Assembly (NCBI GenBank): GCA_964016875.1 | Contig: OZ024724.1 | Span: forward strand, 15,046,501-15,110,500 | From: Fallopia convolvulus | Taxonomy: Eukaryota; Streptophyta; Magnoliopsida; Caryophyllales; Polygonaceae | Direction: 5' to 3' | Length of the DNA: 64,000 nt | Shown: piece by piece, positions 44,030 through 55,572 of the stretch | Position numbering within the stretch: position 1 is the first letter of the stretch | How the letters are laid out: the number at the start of each line of letters is the position of its first letter | Notes under the pieces: generated by a model | What the model was told of the DNA's origin: nothing | Seen by the model: the letters and a program-made list of their open reading frames with translations, nothing else | Database searches by the model: none | Translations under genes and position numbers: made by a program

Positions 44030-47011
44030 TCAAGGCGGGTGAAACACGGTGAATTGCTCGCCATTTTTGTGCCCATTCCCATTGCCCTCATACCCATAAA
44101 ACCACCAACGATGGTCTATATAGGCATGGCTCTCCGATCTCGGGCCTCTCTCATCATACTCCTCCAACGAATGAGATTTCTCCTCCTTACTTGCTCCATC
44201 ATGTTCCTCTTTTCCTACACCAAAGTTATCCAAAGAATTCCTAGGAGATTCTACCAATTCATCTTTCAAGTCACTAAGGCAAATGTAGGAGTCTCCTAAG
44301 TCATCTTTCAAATCACTTAAACAAATGTAGGAATCAAAAGTTTGGAAAGAATTGTGGTCATCACCAACATCAAAAGGATATAAGTAAGGATACTCTTCAT
44401 TTCTCCTTGGGCTAGCATTGATCCTTGACTCATCTTGATCCTCAACTTGCTCCAACAACTCCCTTGCTTGTATTTGTTTATTGAACCCTTCATCACTTCT
44501 CAACACAATGACCTCTTTAGCAACTTCCACTTCTTCTCCTTTTCTCTTGGCATTTTCTTCAAGTTTGAGGATGGCCAAGGCGTCCGTCTCATTCAAAGCC
44601 TTGTTGAAGTGAAAATCGACCTTTTCTTCACCAATCTCAAAGGAAACTTTGCCGTTTTTGACATCAAACCTTGTCCCCGCCGTAGCTAAGAATGGTCTTC
44701 CTAAGATTATTGGGACCAAGGGGTCCTCGTGCATGTCCAAGATCACGAAATCATCGGGGACAAAGTACTTTCCAACTCTCACCGGCACGTCATCCAATAT
44801 TCCCTTAGCTTTGATGATGGAACCGTCGGCCATAGTTAGGGACATATCGGCCGACTCAATTTCACCTAAATTTGCCCTTCTCCAAATGCTAGCGAGCATC
44901 ACCGAAACGCTTGCCCCAAGGTCACATAAGGCTTGGAAGTTTTGAGACCCCACACCAATGGTTATAGCAAAACGACCGGGATCTCCTAGCTTTTGCGGTA
45001 ACTCCAAGGTCTTGACCTCATCTTGCATTTCAACTATCGACCTCTTCTTGCTCAAAATCTCCTTTAAAAACTTGGCATAGGATGGCATCTCGCTCAATGC
45101 ATCGGTGAACGGGATAGAGATGTTCAAGCCTTGCAAAAGCTTGAGAAACCTCTTGAACTTGTTCTCAACAACATCTTTCGGCTTCTTTGAGGGATATGGA
45201 AGAGTTATTGCACCTTGAATCTTGCTTGGATCAACCTCCTTGGACTTCCCCACTTCACTTGCAACATTTCCTGGTTGGACCGACTTAGGCACCACGTCGG
45301 GCCCGATGTTGTGTATCTCGGTCCTGGGGCAAAGCTGAGGTAGAGTAGTCGGATCGACGTCTGGGTATGTCGGGCCCGACTTACTCTCAACCTCGGTCCG
45401 GGGCAGAGGAGTCGATCTTCTTGTTGGGTCGACTTCAGGGAACGTCGGACCCGACTTGCTGGGTAAGTCGGTCCGGCTCTCTTCATTCTTCTTAGGCATG
45501 TGTGGCTCGGGTAGGTTTCGGCCACTTCTCAATCCAATTGCCCGGACTTCATTTTGATTGTTTTGAGCTCGGGGGTTCTCCTCGGGTCGGCCCGGAAGTC
45601 TCCCATTCTCTCTCGGGGCTTGAGTTGTAATTTGGGCAAATTGATTGTCGACTTGCCTCCTCCATGCACCAAACTCATTGAATTGGGTCCTCATCTCCTT
45701 GAACCCATCCCTCATCTCTTGAGCAAATGATTGTATCTCATTGAATCCCGGTGGCCTATATGGTGGTGGTTGTGGCGCCCTTAGCTCGTTTTGGTTGAAG
45801 TTGTTGTTGTAGCCTTGAGCTTGACCGTTGTTCCACCGGCCATTATCACCATTGTTGAAGTTGCCTCTTCCACCGAAATTTCCTCGAGCATAGTTTGCCT
45901 CCTCAATTTTCTCGGCCAAGCGCACTTGGCTCTCATTCGGACAAACTTGTGTAGCATGTGCAAAGGATCCACACTCCTCACAAGCTCTAGCATTTTGCTT
46001 GTAGTAGTGGACTTGCCTCTTAAGCTTGTTCACTTCACCTTCAAGGAATTGGAGCTTCACATCCTTGTCAATGTCTTCTCCCTTTGGATCATATAACTTC
46101 CTTGCACCTTCACCTTGAACTTTCACCTCCTTGCTAGTTTGACTCACCCCATACATGGCCTCATAATCGGATAGCTTGTCAAGTAGCTGCCAAGCTTGAT
46201 CCGGTGTCAAGTCTATGAACCCACAATCGGTGTGGAGATTGAGCTTGTCCTTCGTTGCCGGATTGATGCCTTGGAAAAAGATGTCTTGGAGCACATAAGG
46301 TTGTTGGCCATGAGTAGGACATTGGCGCAACATCTCCTTGAAACGGTCCCATGCTTCGAAGAGAGGCTCATTCGGACCTTGTTGAAAGCTTGCAATCTTC
46401 CTTCTTAGCTCGGTTGTCTTTGAGGGCGGGAATAACTTCATCAAGAAAGCATCATAGAGTGTCTTCCAAGTTGTGATTGACCTAGGGGCTTAGCTCTCGA
46501 GCCAATGTGTGGCCTTGCCCCCAAGTGACCACTTGAACGCCTTTAGAAGCACATACTCCAACGTCTCGTCGGTAGAGATCGTCTCACACATGTCCACAAA
46601 GCGTTTGACGTGCTCTATGGGACACTCATGTGGACGGCCCTCGAATTGATCACGCTTGATGAGGGAAATGAATTGCGTCTTGATCTCAAAATTCTTGGCA
46701 ACCTCGGGAAGCACAATAGCCGGTTCGGGTACCCTCAACTCCGGATGCATGTATTGGCGTGCATTCCGGGGTAGAGCATTGAGTTGAGCCTCGGACCTCA
46801 TCCGTTGCTCCCGTTCTCTTCTTGCCACCGCTTCTTGATTGTCCTTCTCAAGTTGCAATCTAGCCATTTCGGCCCTAAGTTGAGCCAACTCCTCTTCACC
46901 ATGGAGAGCTTGATTCGCCATCCTTTTCCTTCTTCGGGCTTCTTTGAGAATAATTTCCGGATCACTCACAAACTCAAGCTCAAGTGTTCCTCGGGAGGAA
47001 CGAGCTAGCAT
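44030..47011 (-). pseudogene. Gag-protease of element 2, one internal stop
   Basis: From the ATG at 47011 (MLARSSRGTLELEF) the frame carries a Glu/Arg-rich coiled-coil start and the gag core (HECPIEHVKRFVDMCETI). It meets a TAA at 46490-46492, where the sister element has a Leu codon. Beyond it 804 codons stay open: FKEMLRQCPTHGQ, a CCHC knuckle CEECGSFAHATQVC near 45980, a Pro-rich linker, and the protease with DLGASVSV near 44910 and IILGRPFLAT near 44700. An acidic tail ends at the stop at 44030. The linker at 45480-45270 holds three tag pairs read as RTDLPSKSGP-type and SGPTYPDVDP-type peptides. Apart from the one stop the frame is well kept. Confidence 0.85.
45273..45476. repeat. Palindromic tag cluster inside the gag-protease linker (element 2)
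   Basis: Tags in order: GGACCGACTTAGG near 45277, GTCGGGCCCGAT at 45296-45307, GTCGGGCCCGAC at 45369-45380, CTCGGTCCGG near 45392, GTCGGACCCGAC at 45443-45454 and GTCGGTCCGG at 45467-45476. All are in frame. The linker position equals that of the tag cluster at 448-600 in element 1. Confidence 0.9.
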
Positions 47012-47140
47012 ACACCTACGAAACAAAGACACAAACCAAAACAAATCAAAAACAAACAAAGGGTTTGGGCTATTCCCTCACCCAAATCACTACCAAAACA
47101 AAAGAAACTCACCAAATTGGCACTCAATGCACTTAGACTT

Positions 47141-47157
47141 CCCCGGCAACGGCGCCA
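47141..47157 (-). other. Primer binding site complementary to tRNA-Asp (element 2)
   Basis: The minus strand reads TGGCGCCGTTGCCGGGG, a perfect match to the plant tRNA-Asp 3' end, six bases from the LTR edge at 47164. Confidence 0.95.
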
Positions 47158-47163
47158 ATCTTT

Positions 47164-48560
47164 TGATCGCTCTCGTTTGTGTGAGGGTCTAGAGATACAA
47201 TTTATAACCCGACCCCGTTGTAGCACGTGGTGGGTGTCGAACACTCGGGAAGTCTACTCGATTGATGTGCCTAGACACTAGAAAGCTGGAAAGGAGAACT
47301 TAAAACAAAGGAAAACAAAGAGAATAGTCAGGACCGACACAGAGGTCACGTCGGGCCCGATGTTGGCGACAAGAGGAAGTCGGGACCGACGTAGGGTAAG
47401 TCGGGCCCGAGGTAGCTGGGTTTGTCGAACTCAAAGATTGAAAGTAGATCTTGGGCTTTTGGGTTCCTTCTCTAGTAGGTTAAGGCTTTTCCACCCCAAT
47501 TCAAGCAATAAGTGATGATCGGAATAGGATCGAGTGCTTTCGCCCTCATTCCAACCACTTCTACACCTCGATCATTGGGGAAATCCCCTTCGAAGCAAGG
47601 TCTTGAGATTGACACATGTTCACTTTCGCTACTTTGCCAATCACAAGCCTTGATTCCCAACTTTCGCAAGGAATTGTAGCTCTATGTAGAGGGGGTTCCT
47701 AGATCAAGCACTCAAGGCTATGGAATTGGGGTTTCTAGCCCAAACCTAGCTAGGGTTTTCCCCCATAACCCAAGATCAAGGAGATCTACTCCATATGGCA
47801 AACAAAGAAAGCAAACAAATCAAAAGGGAAAGCAATCAACATCATCAATCTCAAAACAAAGCAAAGTTTCATTCACAAATCAAAAGCAATCCACAAATTC
47901 CAATCAAAGGTTTCCAAATCCACAAGATCAAAACAAAGCAAAGCTAATCTATCAACCAAACCTATCAATCTCCCTCTCCTTGGGCCGATTCTCTCTCTTC
48001 TCCTTCTCCTCTCCTTCCTCCTTGCTCTCCAAGTATCCTCTTGAGGGTTGGTTCCTTGCCAAGTGTGGGAACCCCTAAATTAGAAGACAAGAGAGCCTTT
48101 TATAGATTAGATGAGGGGCAAAAGTGGAAGTTCACAATTTCGTGCCTTGGAGCCCAAGTAGTCCAGTGACCGACTCGGACCGACACGAAGGACCTCGGGC
48201 CCGAGTTACTGTGCAAGTCGGTCCGAGGTTGAAACTTCAAGTCGGGCCCGAGGTTGGTTGCAACTCGGTCCGAACCTCGTTCCACCTTCTTCTTGTTGGC
48301 TTTCCTCTTGTTCTTCTTCATGGCTTGCTCCTCTCTTTCCTCCTTTGCTCGGGCCTTGCTCCATGTCTCGACCCTCCTTCAAATCGATCCTCGATTCATG
48401 CCAAAACACCTACAAAACACATAAAACGCGCGTAGTCTCCGAATCTCATAGAATACGGGAACTAAGCTAAAAAGGAACAAAACACACAAGAAAAGGGGAA
48501 AAAGAAACATATTTACAAAGGAAATCATATATGAAAACACCACCAAATAAAGAGACATCA
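47164..48560 (-). repeat. 5' LTR of element 2 (1397 bp)
   Basis: It runs from TGATCGCTCTCG to GAGACATCA and is nearly the same sequence as the solo LTR at 11244-12650. Tags lie at 47333-47365, 47378-47411, 48170-48204 and 48216-48260. The bases after it (GGTAT) have no partner on the left, because the other end of the element is missing. Confidence 0.9.
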
Positions 48561-48753
48561 GGTATCTTATATTATTATTATTATAGGTTCTAAGATTAAT
48601 TATTTTTGAATATCAATGATATTGATAGGATAAATGCTTATGTTTGATCGAATTTATTGACTTCAATAACATATACAGTAAAGAACCTATATTTATAAGT
48701 ATGTCAGTACGAAATTAGCAGTATGATAGGATACTTTCATGTTTCAATTTTAG
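48561..48753 (+). other. MULE intron remnant
   Basis: AT-rich DNA between the retroelement LTR and the TTTTAG acceptor at 48748-48753 of the mudrA exon. Confidence 0.55.
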
Positions 48754-50123
48754 GTGATATCAGTGGATGACACTCACTTAAGTGCGACATACAGGGGTGT
48801 TCTTATTGTAGCAACAACGCAAGATGTAGACAAACATATTTATCCTCTTGTATTTGGCATGGTTGACAGTGAAAATGATGCCTCTTGGTCCTTTTTCTTC
48901 AAGGAATTCAAAGTTGTTGTACCAAACAACCATGATGTAGTGTTTGTCTCAGACCATCACGCAAGTATTTTGAGAGCATTGAGGAACAATTATGTTTTTG
49001 TTGGTCATGGGTATTGCATCTATCACATATACCAAAACTTCAAAACCAAGTACGGAAGATGAGACTTGTTTGAACTATGGAATACAGTTGAAAAGACTTA
49101 TACCATTCAAGAGTTCAATCATTATTTTTCACAACTTTGCAAGGAGTCAGAACGTATTGGAAAATATGTTCAAGAGGCAAGATTTGAGAATTGGTCTAGG
49201 GCACATTTCTGTGCAAATAGATTCAACATAATGACAACCAACAATGCCGAAAGCTTGAATTCCCGGTTCAAAGAGGAACGTGGATGTCCAATTATTGCCA
49301 TGTTTGATAAGATATTAGATATCATATGCAAGGGGTTTTGTGAACGGAGGAAAAAGGCTTCTATATGGGACTAAGAGGTAACCGAAGAGGTGAAGAAGAC
49401 ACTTGATTCCAGGTACAATCAATAGTTCTTGACACCATTAGAATTTTTTACTTTCACTGTACATGTCCTAATCAGTCAGTATCCAAATATAATTGTTTTT
49501 TATTTAAGCATATTTGGCTTTAAGTTTGCTTTGTTTACAAACTAATTTGTTTAGGTTTGTTAAAAACAGATTTTTTGATTTTTTTTACTATTGATGGACT
49601 TGTGGACATTAGTATTCTGTTATGGATGAAAACCTGAGCTCTTTTATGTTTTTAATGACTGATATGTAGGTACTTGAAGTCTGTGACTATGATAGTAAAA
49701 AAGTCTGAGTCAATTGAAGCTGAAGTAAATGATGGTGCATCTAGGTTCGAAGTGAATCTCCATGCCTGGACATGTGATTGTAAGGTATTTCAAATTGATC
49801 AAATTCCTTGCACTCATGCCATAGCTGCAACAATAGATAGGGGTGTGAATCTTGCACAATTGGTTCATCCCTTATTGAAGAATGATAAGATGAAAGAAGT
49901 GTATAAGGAAACTCTGCATTTGGTTCCTCCAGTTGTGCGTTGGGAGATTCCTCCTTCGGTTACAGGAATTACGTGCCATCCACCGCAAGTAAGAAGGACT
50001 ATTGAAAGACCTAAGACAAATAGGTTTCTTGCACATTGGGAGAAGAACTGGTCTAAAAGTCATTGTGGGAGGTGCAAAGGTTTGGGACATTACCAGAGCA
50101 GTTGTACAAGGCCTTTGTCGTGA

Positions 50124-50419
50124 TCAGATGACAATTACAACTAGTTTTTCATACCTGATCTAAGTACATGATCTAAGTACTTTGTGTTCTATTAGATTGA
50201 AGAAAGATTGTGCAGGGAGCTAAATTGTGTTCTATTAGATTGAAGAAAGATTGTGCAGGGAGCAAAACTGTGAAGAAAATATTGAATAGTGTTGGAAGTC
50301 TCTCAAGTGAGCTTTTCATACCTCATCACTCTTCACAACATCTTCACTCCTCAATGACACATCATCATCATTGTTATCTTTTGGTAGATTGTTATTCCCC
50401 TGAAACAGAAAATATATAT
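50124..50419. other. Gap between the convergent MULE genes
   Basis: A 37-bp direct repeat containing TTGTGTTCTATTAGATTGAA occurs at about 50184 and 50226. Nothing else is recognisable. Confidence 0.6.
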
Positions 50420-52484
50420 TACAAAATGAACAACAAAATTCGACTAAAACAAACCTCATCCATGTTGTCATCAAATGATAACACATCGACATCATTCTTA
50501 GCTACTGTTGGACCTTCTCTCTTAGACAAAACATACTTTTTAAATCTGTCTTCCAACTTTGATATCCTCTGAATTAGCAAATTTTCAATCCTTTCCATTG
50601 ATTCAGCTAGCTTAGTGATGGCACACATGACTTGTCTTGGATCAAGGGAATCTTCATTCTGGCCAATACCATCATCAAGATTCCTTTTTTCTCACATTAT
50701 TCCCTTTTTCTTGTGTTTCTCTAATGTTTTTACTATACCATCAAAATAATCATCAATGTCTTCATTAGAGAAGTTGTCTTTGAATAACATGTGTACCTCA
50801 TTTTCTTCTGGAGACAAAATTGTCTTCAGATGGATGTCTTGGATGTTATCATCATTAATCATCTTCTCCGCGATTCCGTGTTCAGGATTTTTTTATACAT
50901 GCCACCTTAAACCACGTAGAGTAGCAGACTCACTGATCCTTTTAGCAAAACTCACCCCCATTGTTTGAACAACTTCATATATCCAAATCTACAAAAATAA
51001 ATAGAACATGTTAGTCAATCGAAATAATGATAACAACATAAATCATTTGCTAATAAAACATTTGTAAAAGAGATAAAATGCTAACAAAATTGGCATCATT
51101 CACCAGTATTGTATTTGCTAGAAAATAGGGTTTAATTGCTTTTTTAATGGGTAAGTTCTGCTTTCATTGCCTTTGTAAGAGATAATGTCTTTTATGTTAA
51201 AATATGCATATTACTGCTTTCATATATTTACTTAAAGCTAACATAAATGATGAAGAAGCCGATTCAAAGGGATGTCTTGGTGTTAGAAATTTACCTTGGT
51301 TATCTAAATTAAGTAGAGTGAGGATAATTTGTTGTGATACAAAAATGTTTCTTATATTATACTAATCCAAAAATCAAACAAATTAAAACCGACATCAACA
51401 ATAATAAAACATATTATATTACCTTGAAAACAATAGGCAATCCACGTATGAGATATGGTACTCTAGGTTGCTTTGGAAGTGATTTTGTCACCTTTGTTGC
51501 CTCTATTCTTCTACCCATGGCTTTTCTTAAACTTTCATTAAGCTTTTCATATCCAATTATGCCCCATGGGTATGCATAAAACAGATCCATCATCTCCAAG
51601 AGCTTCACATGTTCAAGTTTCACCTTCCTATTCTTATCACCTCCTAAAATTAAGCCCTCCACAATCAACAAAAAAGCCAACTTGAATTTGAAATTATTAT
51701 CATCCCTACACTCTTTGAATCTCTCAAAACATCTTGGATTGTGGAACCGGGAGCACCAAAAAACCTTTTCATTACCGTTTTGTTTCCATTAGTGTCGACT
51801 TGTATCCAGACCGCAATGATGTTGTATTCTTGCATTGAAAAATGGAGTTCTTTACCTCCAACTCCGTACCATGTCTCCCATTTCTTCTTTGTCTCAAGTT
51901 GTTTAAACAAAATTCCATGCACAAGCTGAGATGAGAATTGAACTTGTTGTACCATCTTAACTATTTTCCCAAATGGGTCATCTACAATCCTTTGTCAATT
52001 TGTAGGAGTGAGCATGTTCTCAATCTCGCGAACAAAAACTAGCCTCGAATTGTTGTTAATCCGACCATAAAAGGAATCATTTTGTTCATATTTATATTGC
52101 ATCTACAAAACAAAAGGAGTCATAAAATGAGCAATTACATTAACAATTAATGTCAAAAAATAATCAAAACAATAGATAAAGCAAAGCATGTACTTCCATT
52201 TTGAATACTATACAAAAAAGGTTTTTGAAAATAAAATACCAAATCAAGTTTACATATACTATATAGAAAATAAAATCCAAGAAAAGCATGCCATTTTATT
52301 TTTTTATACTATATATAAAATAAAAAAGAAAGTACAAAATTTCTATGCGAAGTGCTTACCTTCCCTTTCTCATCTCCACCCTTGGAGATGTCTGACTTCA
52401 TCTTTTGTTTTTTTTTTTTGATCGAGATTGGCCTTCACCTTCATCTCCATCCACTTTCCTCTTCTGTTTATCACTTCTTCCCAT
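50420..52484 (-). pseudogene. DUF1985-domain gene, convergent partner of the mudrA gene
   Basis: On the minus strand exon 1 starts at 52484 (MGRSDKQKRKVDGDEG, basic) and ends near 52361 at a GTAAGC donor; an A-run near 52411-52422 has shifted its frame. Exon 2 (about 52103-51422) carries the domain: SSQLVHGILFKQL, KKKWETWYGVGGKELHFSMQEY, and after a frameshift near 51725 LAFLLIVEGLI and MMDLFYAYPWGIIGYEKL. Exon 3 (about 50989-50690) begins IWIYEVVQTMGVSFAKRI. A coiled-coil-like piece follows at 50628-50420. DUF1985 usually lies before a ULP1-type (C48) cysteine protease in plant MULE-borne genes; no protease part is seen here. Stops near 51990 and 50900 confirm decay. Confidence 0.75.
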
Positions 52485-52690
52485 TATGTAATAGCCTGAT
52501 TTCCATAATACATTACAAAATAGTATCAGTATTTCTACTTGCATTAACCACTAATGTAATATATGAACACCATTATCAACATCCCCATGATAAACACCAT
52601 TAATGAAATAAGCAAGCTTTGAATAATTCATCCAAAGAAAAATAACATACCATATCACAAATTTCTTATTATACAGATAGGCACAGAGTT

Positions 52691-52857
52691 TGTAATACTC
52701 GAGTATTCTTACGGTTACAATTTCGTTATCTAATAAATGTTTATATCAATTAAATACTATTTTAAAAAAATTGCTAGGGTTTGACCCTAGACTGTTAGTA
52801 AAAACTATTTTGGAAAAATAGTTATGTGATCACTAGTTTAGCCGTGTGATATACACG

Positions 52858-52906
<49 letters not shown>

Positions 52907-54821
52907 GTATATGTTGTTATACATATTTAATAGAGTTGTCGAACATGGCAAAAAAATTATCAGCTTTCTTAAAGATTATCAATAAATAAATTAGACAAGT
53001 TCAACTTCACTTTCCTCTCTTTGTAAGCAAACTCACCACCGCCTCTACATATAGCATCGCCACCATCTTTACACTACTTTGATCACCGCTCTCCTCGACA
53101 GCCATCGAGACCATCATCAACCAGGCATCGTCTTATACCGTCGCTTAGCTCAGTCACAGAATCTCCATACAACTCTAGCCTTTTAACTATTTAGCTCGCC
53201 ATCGATCGCCGTCGGGATCATTCGTTTGTGTTAGGTAAGTTACAAGAGGGCAAGTAATTAAATTGGGACTTGCGTATAGTTAAACAATGGAGTTGGGGGT
53301 TTATATAAATTCAAATGGGTTAGGCTAATTAGTTAATTAGTTAATTGCAAAATTATATTAAGTTAATTTATGCATGTATGGCAGGTGATATGATCTAGTT
53401 AACGTTTTGCTTGTATAATTGTTTTGATAATACTAGCTAGCTCAATAACTAGTATAAGTCTAACATCGTTCCATTTAACTTCTCATCGCCTAAACTCTAT
53501 AGATTTGTTAAGTTTAAGGTTTAATGGGTTAGATTAGTTAATTAAGGAATTCTATAATATTTCTTGTATCAATTAGGAGAATTCTAATTACTTTTGATTT
53601 CAGTTTTGGGGAGTTTTATTAATATGTACTTATAAGATTTTGTAGTATTGAATGTTTTTCGTTAATATTATTTAGGAAATAGTCTCGTTCGGGTGGACCT
53701 TTGTTCTGCTATTGTTGGGAATTCGACGTTCAAGGTAAGTCGTCTAGACTTACTTAGTTATCAATTTTGATATGTGAAAACATGATGTGTAGAGCTTTAT
53801 TTTGGGATTCATCCCTGTATATTACTATATGTCTATTTTAAAATAATTCGTTATTTTGAGAAATATAATAGATGAATACTATTTTGTATTTTATTTGGAT
53901 TTCTAAGCATTGACACCTAACCGATACGGCTATGAACAAGGATAGTCGGAAAGGCGGAGACATCCTTGACTTAGTCTTATGTCAAGGAGGGCCACTTCTA
54001 AATTATGATAAAATGTTTTGGCGAGTGCTCCAGTGGAGGCTTGACCAGGGGTAAGAAGGTGAATGATGAGGATGTGAGTGGTTCGGAAAAACGGTGGAGG
54101 CCGCCGTCCACTACCTCGTGTAAGGCTGGAGGATGCCATGCTTGTTAGATAAATGAATTTAACAGATACGAATGAATGAATTATGATTGCATTATTATTG
54201 AGGCGAGTGATGATTGAGGAGATACTAAAGTGAGACGATATGCTATTATTATTAAGTGTATGATATTAAATATTGTGATGCACTTGTCTCTTATTGTGAA
54301 TGTACTATACGTGAACTATTATTACTATTCTTATCATGTAATTGAATAAATTGAGTTTGCTTCTGCATGTTGCATTTACTATTCAATGCATATTGGAATT
54401 GTTAGCTAACCCTTCGGGGTGTTGTTGTTCTCTTAGGTAATCCCTCTGGATTGATTAATGCTCCAAGGAATCTTCTCTAGGATGATGGTGATCTAAATCG
54501 ACGTGGCGTGTCTAAGGCTTAAGTGGGTTTGTTGTGAAAGGTTGTTAGATATTGGAGATGTCGTAATTTTGTTAAGAGAGGTGTGGGAAATACAGGTTGT
54601 TGTTTAGTAGGTAAAGTTTGGGTTTGTTTCGTGATTTTCTCGTGCATACATGATTTTTCTGTTGTTTTAAATACTAAATAAGTTGGATGTTTTCCTTGTA
54701 TTTCTCGCCGTGCTTTTGTTGGAAGGTCCTACATGTGAGATATTTGTCAAGTTAGCCTGAGTGGACCCAGGTGAGGTCCTCAACCAAGTGACATTCTGGT
54801 AATTAAAACCGGGGTGTTACA
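52691..54821 (+). mobile_element. Solo LTR of Tekay-type family, plus orientation (2131 bp)
   Basis: It starts TGTAATACTCGAG and ends CCGGGGTGTTACA, with a perfect 5-bp duplication GAGTT at 52686-52690 and 54822-54826. The end is the reverse complement of the TGTAACACCCC start of the minus-oriented Tekay LTRs. There is no internal domain. A TA microsatellite and a short perfect hairpin (CTAGGGT-TTG-ACCCTAG, 52784-52800) lie near its start. Confidence 0.85.
52851..52910. repeat. (TA)n microsatellite between direct 10-bp repeats
   Basis: About 21 TA units (52862-52903) are flanked on both sides by ATACACGTAT (52851-52860 and 52901-52910). Confidence 0.95.
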
Positions 54822-54826
54822 GAGTT

Positions 54827-55572
54827 CTAGCATTACTATCATACATCAGTAATTAATTAACAAAGGAAAAAAGGAACTGGACGTGTCTTCAACAATGGCG
54901 TTTTTTTGACGGTGAGAGAGACGAATGGTGATTAGAGCAATACAAAAAAGATATCAACAGATATATAAGTAATATATATCATTCAATTATCATAAGCATT
55001 AATTTAAATGATCTCATTTTAACTCTTTACTCCATAACCATACAAACAAAGTGTAGAAACGTAGCACCATGAGTTTCAACAAACAGTACATAAAAACATG
55101 TAAATGGACTCGAATTATAGATCATATTCTCCGATCCAATGCAAGGAAATATCAATAGGCCACTGATATTTAGTACAAAAATATTCAACATGAAACTAGG
55201 ATTTAGTTCAAATATTTTCAGCATGAGGCAACAAACAATGTAGTACTTGTTATTGATGAAACGAAAGTTTTCTTCTTTATAATATATATAGATAGATATA
55301 GATTAGTAAGATTAATCCTGACCAATTTCTTCTTTGTACTGCAATACATATAGATTAGATGGATTTAAATCCATGAAGATCAAGCAAAGCACGTTGTTCA
55401 GCTCATGTAATCGTGAATACTAATTAAATGGACGACCTGAACTCAAAATATATATAAGATGATTCCAGTTGAAGATTAATTTGATTACCTATTTATCCTC
55501 GAGTACAAATATAAAAAAAATGAATAAATTGTATTAACATGATTTGTGTCCCCCTTTCAAAACTAACATTAT
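54827..55572. other. AT-rich noncoding DNA
   Basis: Nothing coding is supported. The DNA left of 52686 and right of 54827 was continuous before the solo LTR inserted. Confidence 0.5.

Larger units (their letters stand above)
39500..48560 (-). mobile_element. Athila-like non-autonomous Ty3 element without pol (element 2)
   Basis: The minus-strand order is the 5' LTR (48560-47164), a tRNA-Asp primer site (47157-47141), gag-protease (47011-44030), a tag-rich noncoding stretch, an Athila-type ORF (42709-40943), a purine tract near 40830-40810 (AGTATGGGGTGGGGG), and a long 3' region to about 39500. Reverse transcriptase, RNase H and integrase are absent, and no 3' LTR is recognisable on the left, so the left edge is approximate. 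It interrupts the MULE transposase gene. Confidence 0.75.
39087..50123 (+). pseudogene. mudrA-type MULE transposase, split by a 9-kb retroelement and carrying stops
   Basis: A tiny first exon (ATGG, 39087-39090) joins exon 2 at 39164 through good GTAAGT and TTTTCAG sites. Exon 2 encodes the PB1-like N-terminus usual for mudrA proteins (TNGEWN, then KFESLKNNIVEKL) and stops at 39394. The DDE catalytic part resumes at 48754-49412 after a TTTTAG acceptor: ISVDDTHL holds the first Asp, VFVSDHHASI the second, and CIYHIYQNFKTKY the C-x(n)-H region. The last exon (49670-50123) has a SWIM finger (CDCKVFQIDQIPCTH) and a CCHC knuckle (CGRCKGLGHYQSSC). In-frame stops lie at 49060-49062 and 49372-49374. 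The centre of the gene is missing, so it cannot make an active transposase. Confidence 0.85.

Noticed and set aside
52932..52945. Alternative start of the solo LTR at TGTCGAACATGG
   Set aside because: The flanking bases do not match the right-hand GAGTT, whereas TGTAATACTC at 52691 gives a perfect duplication and matching termini.
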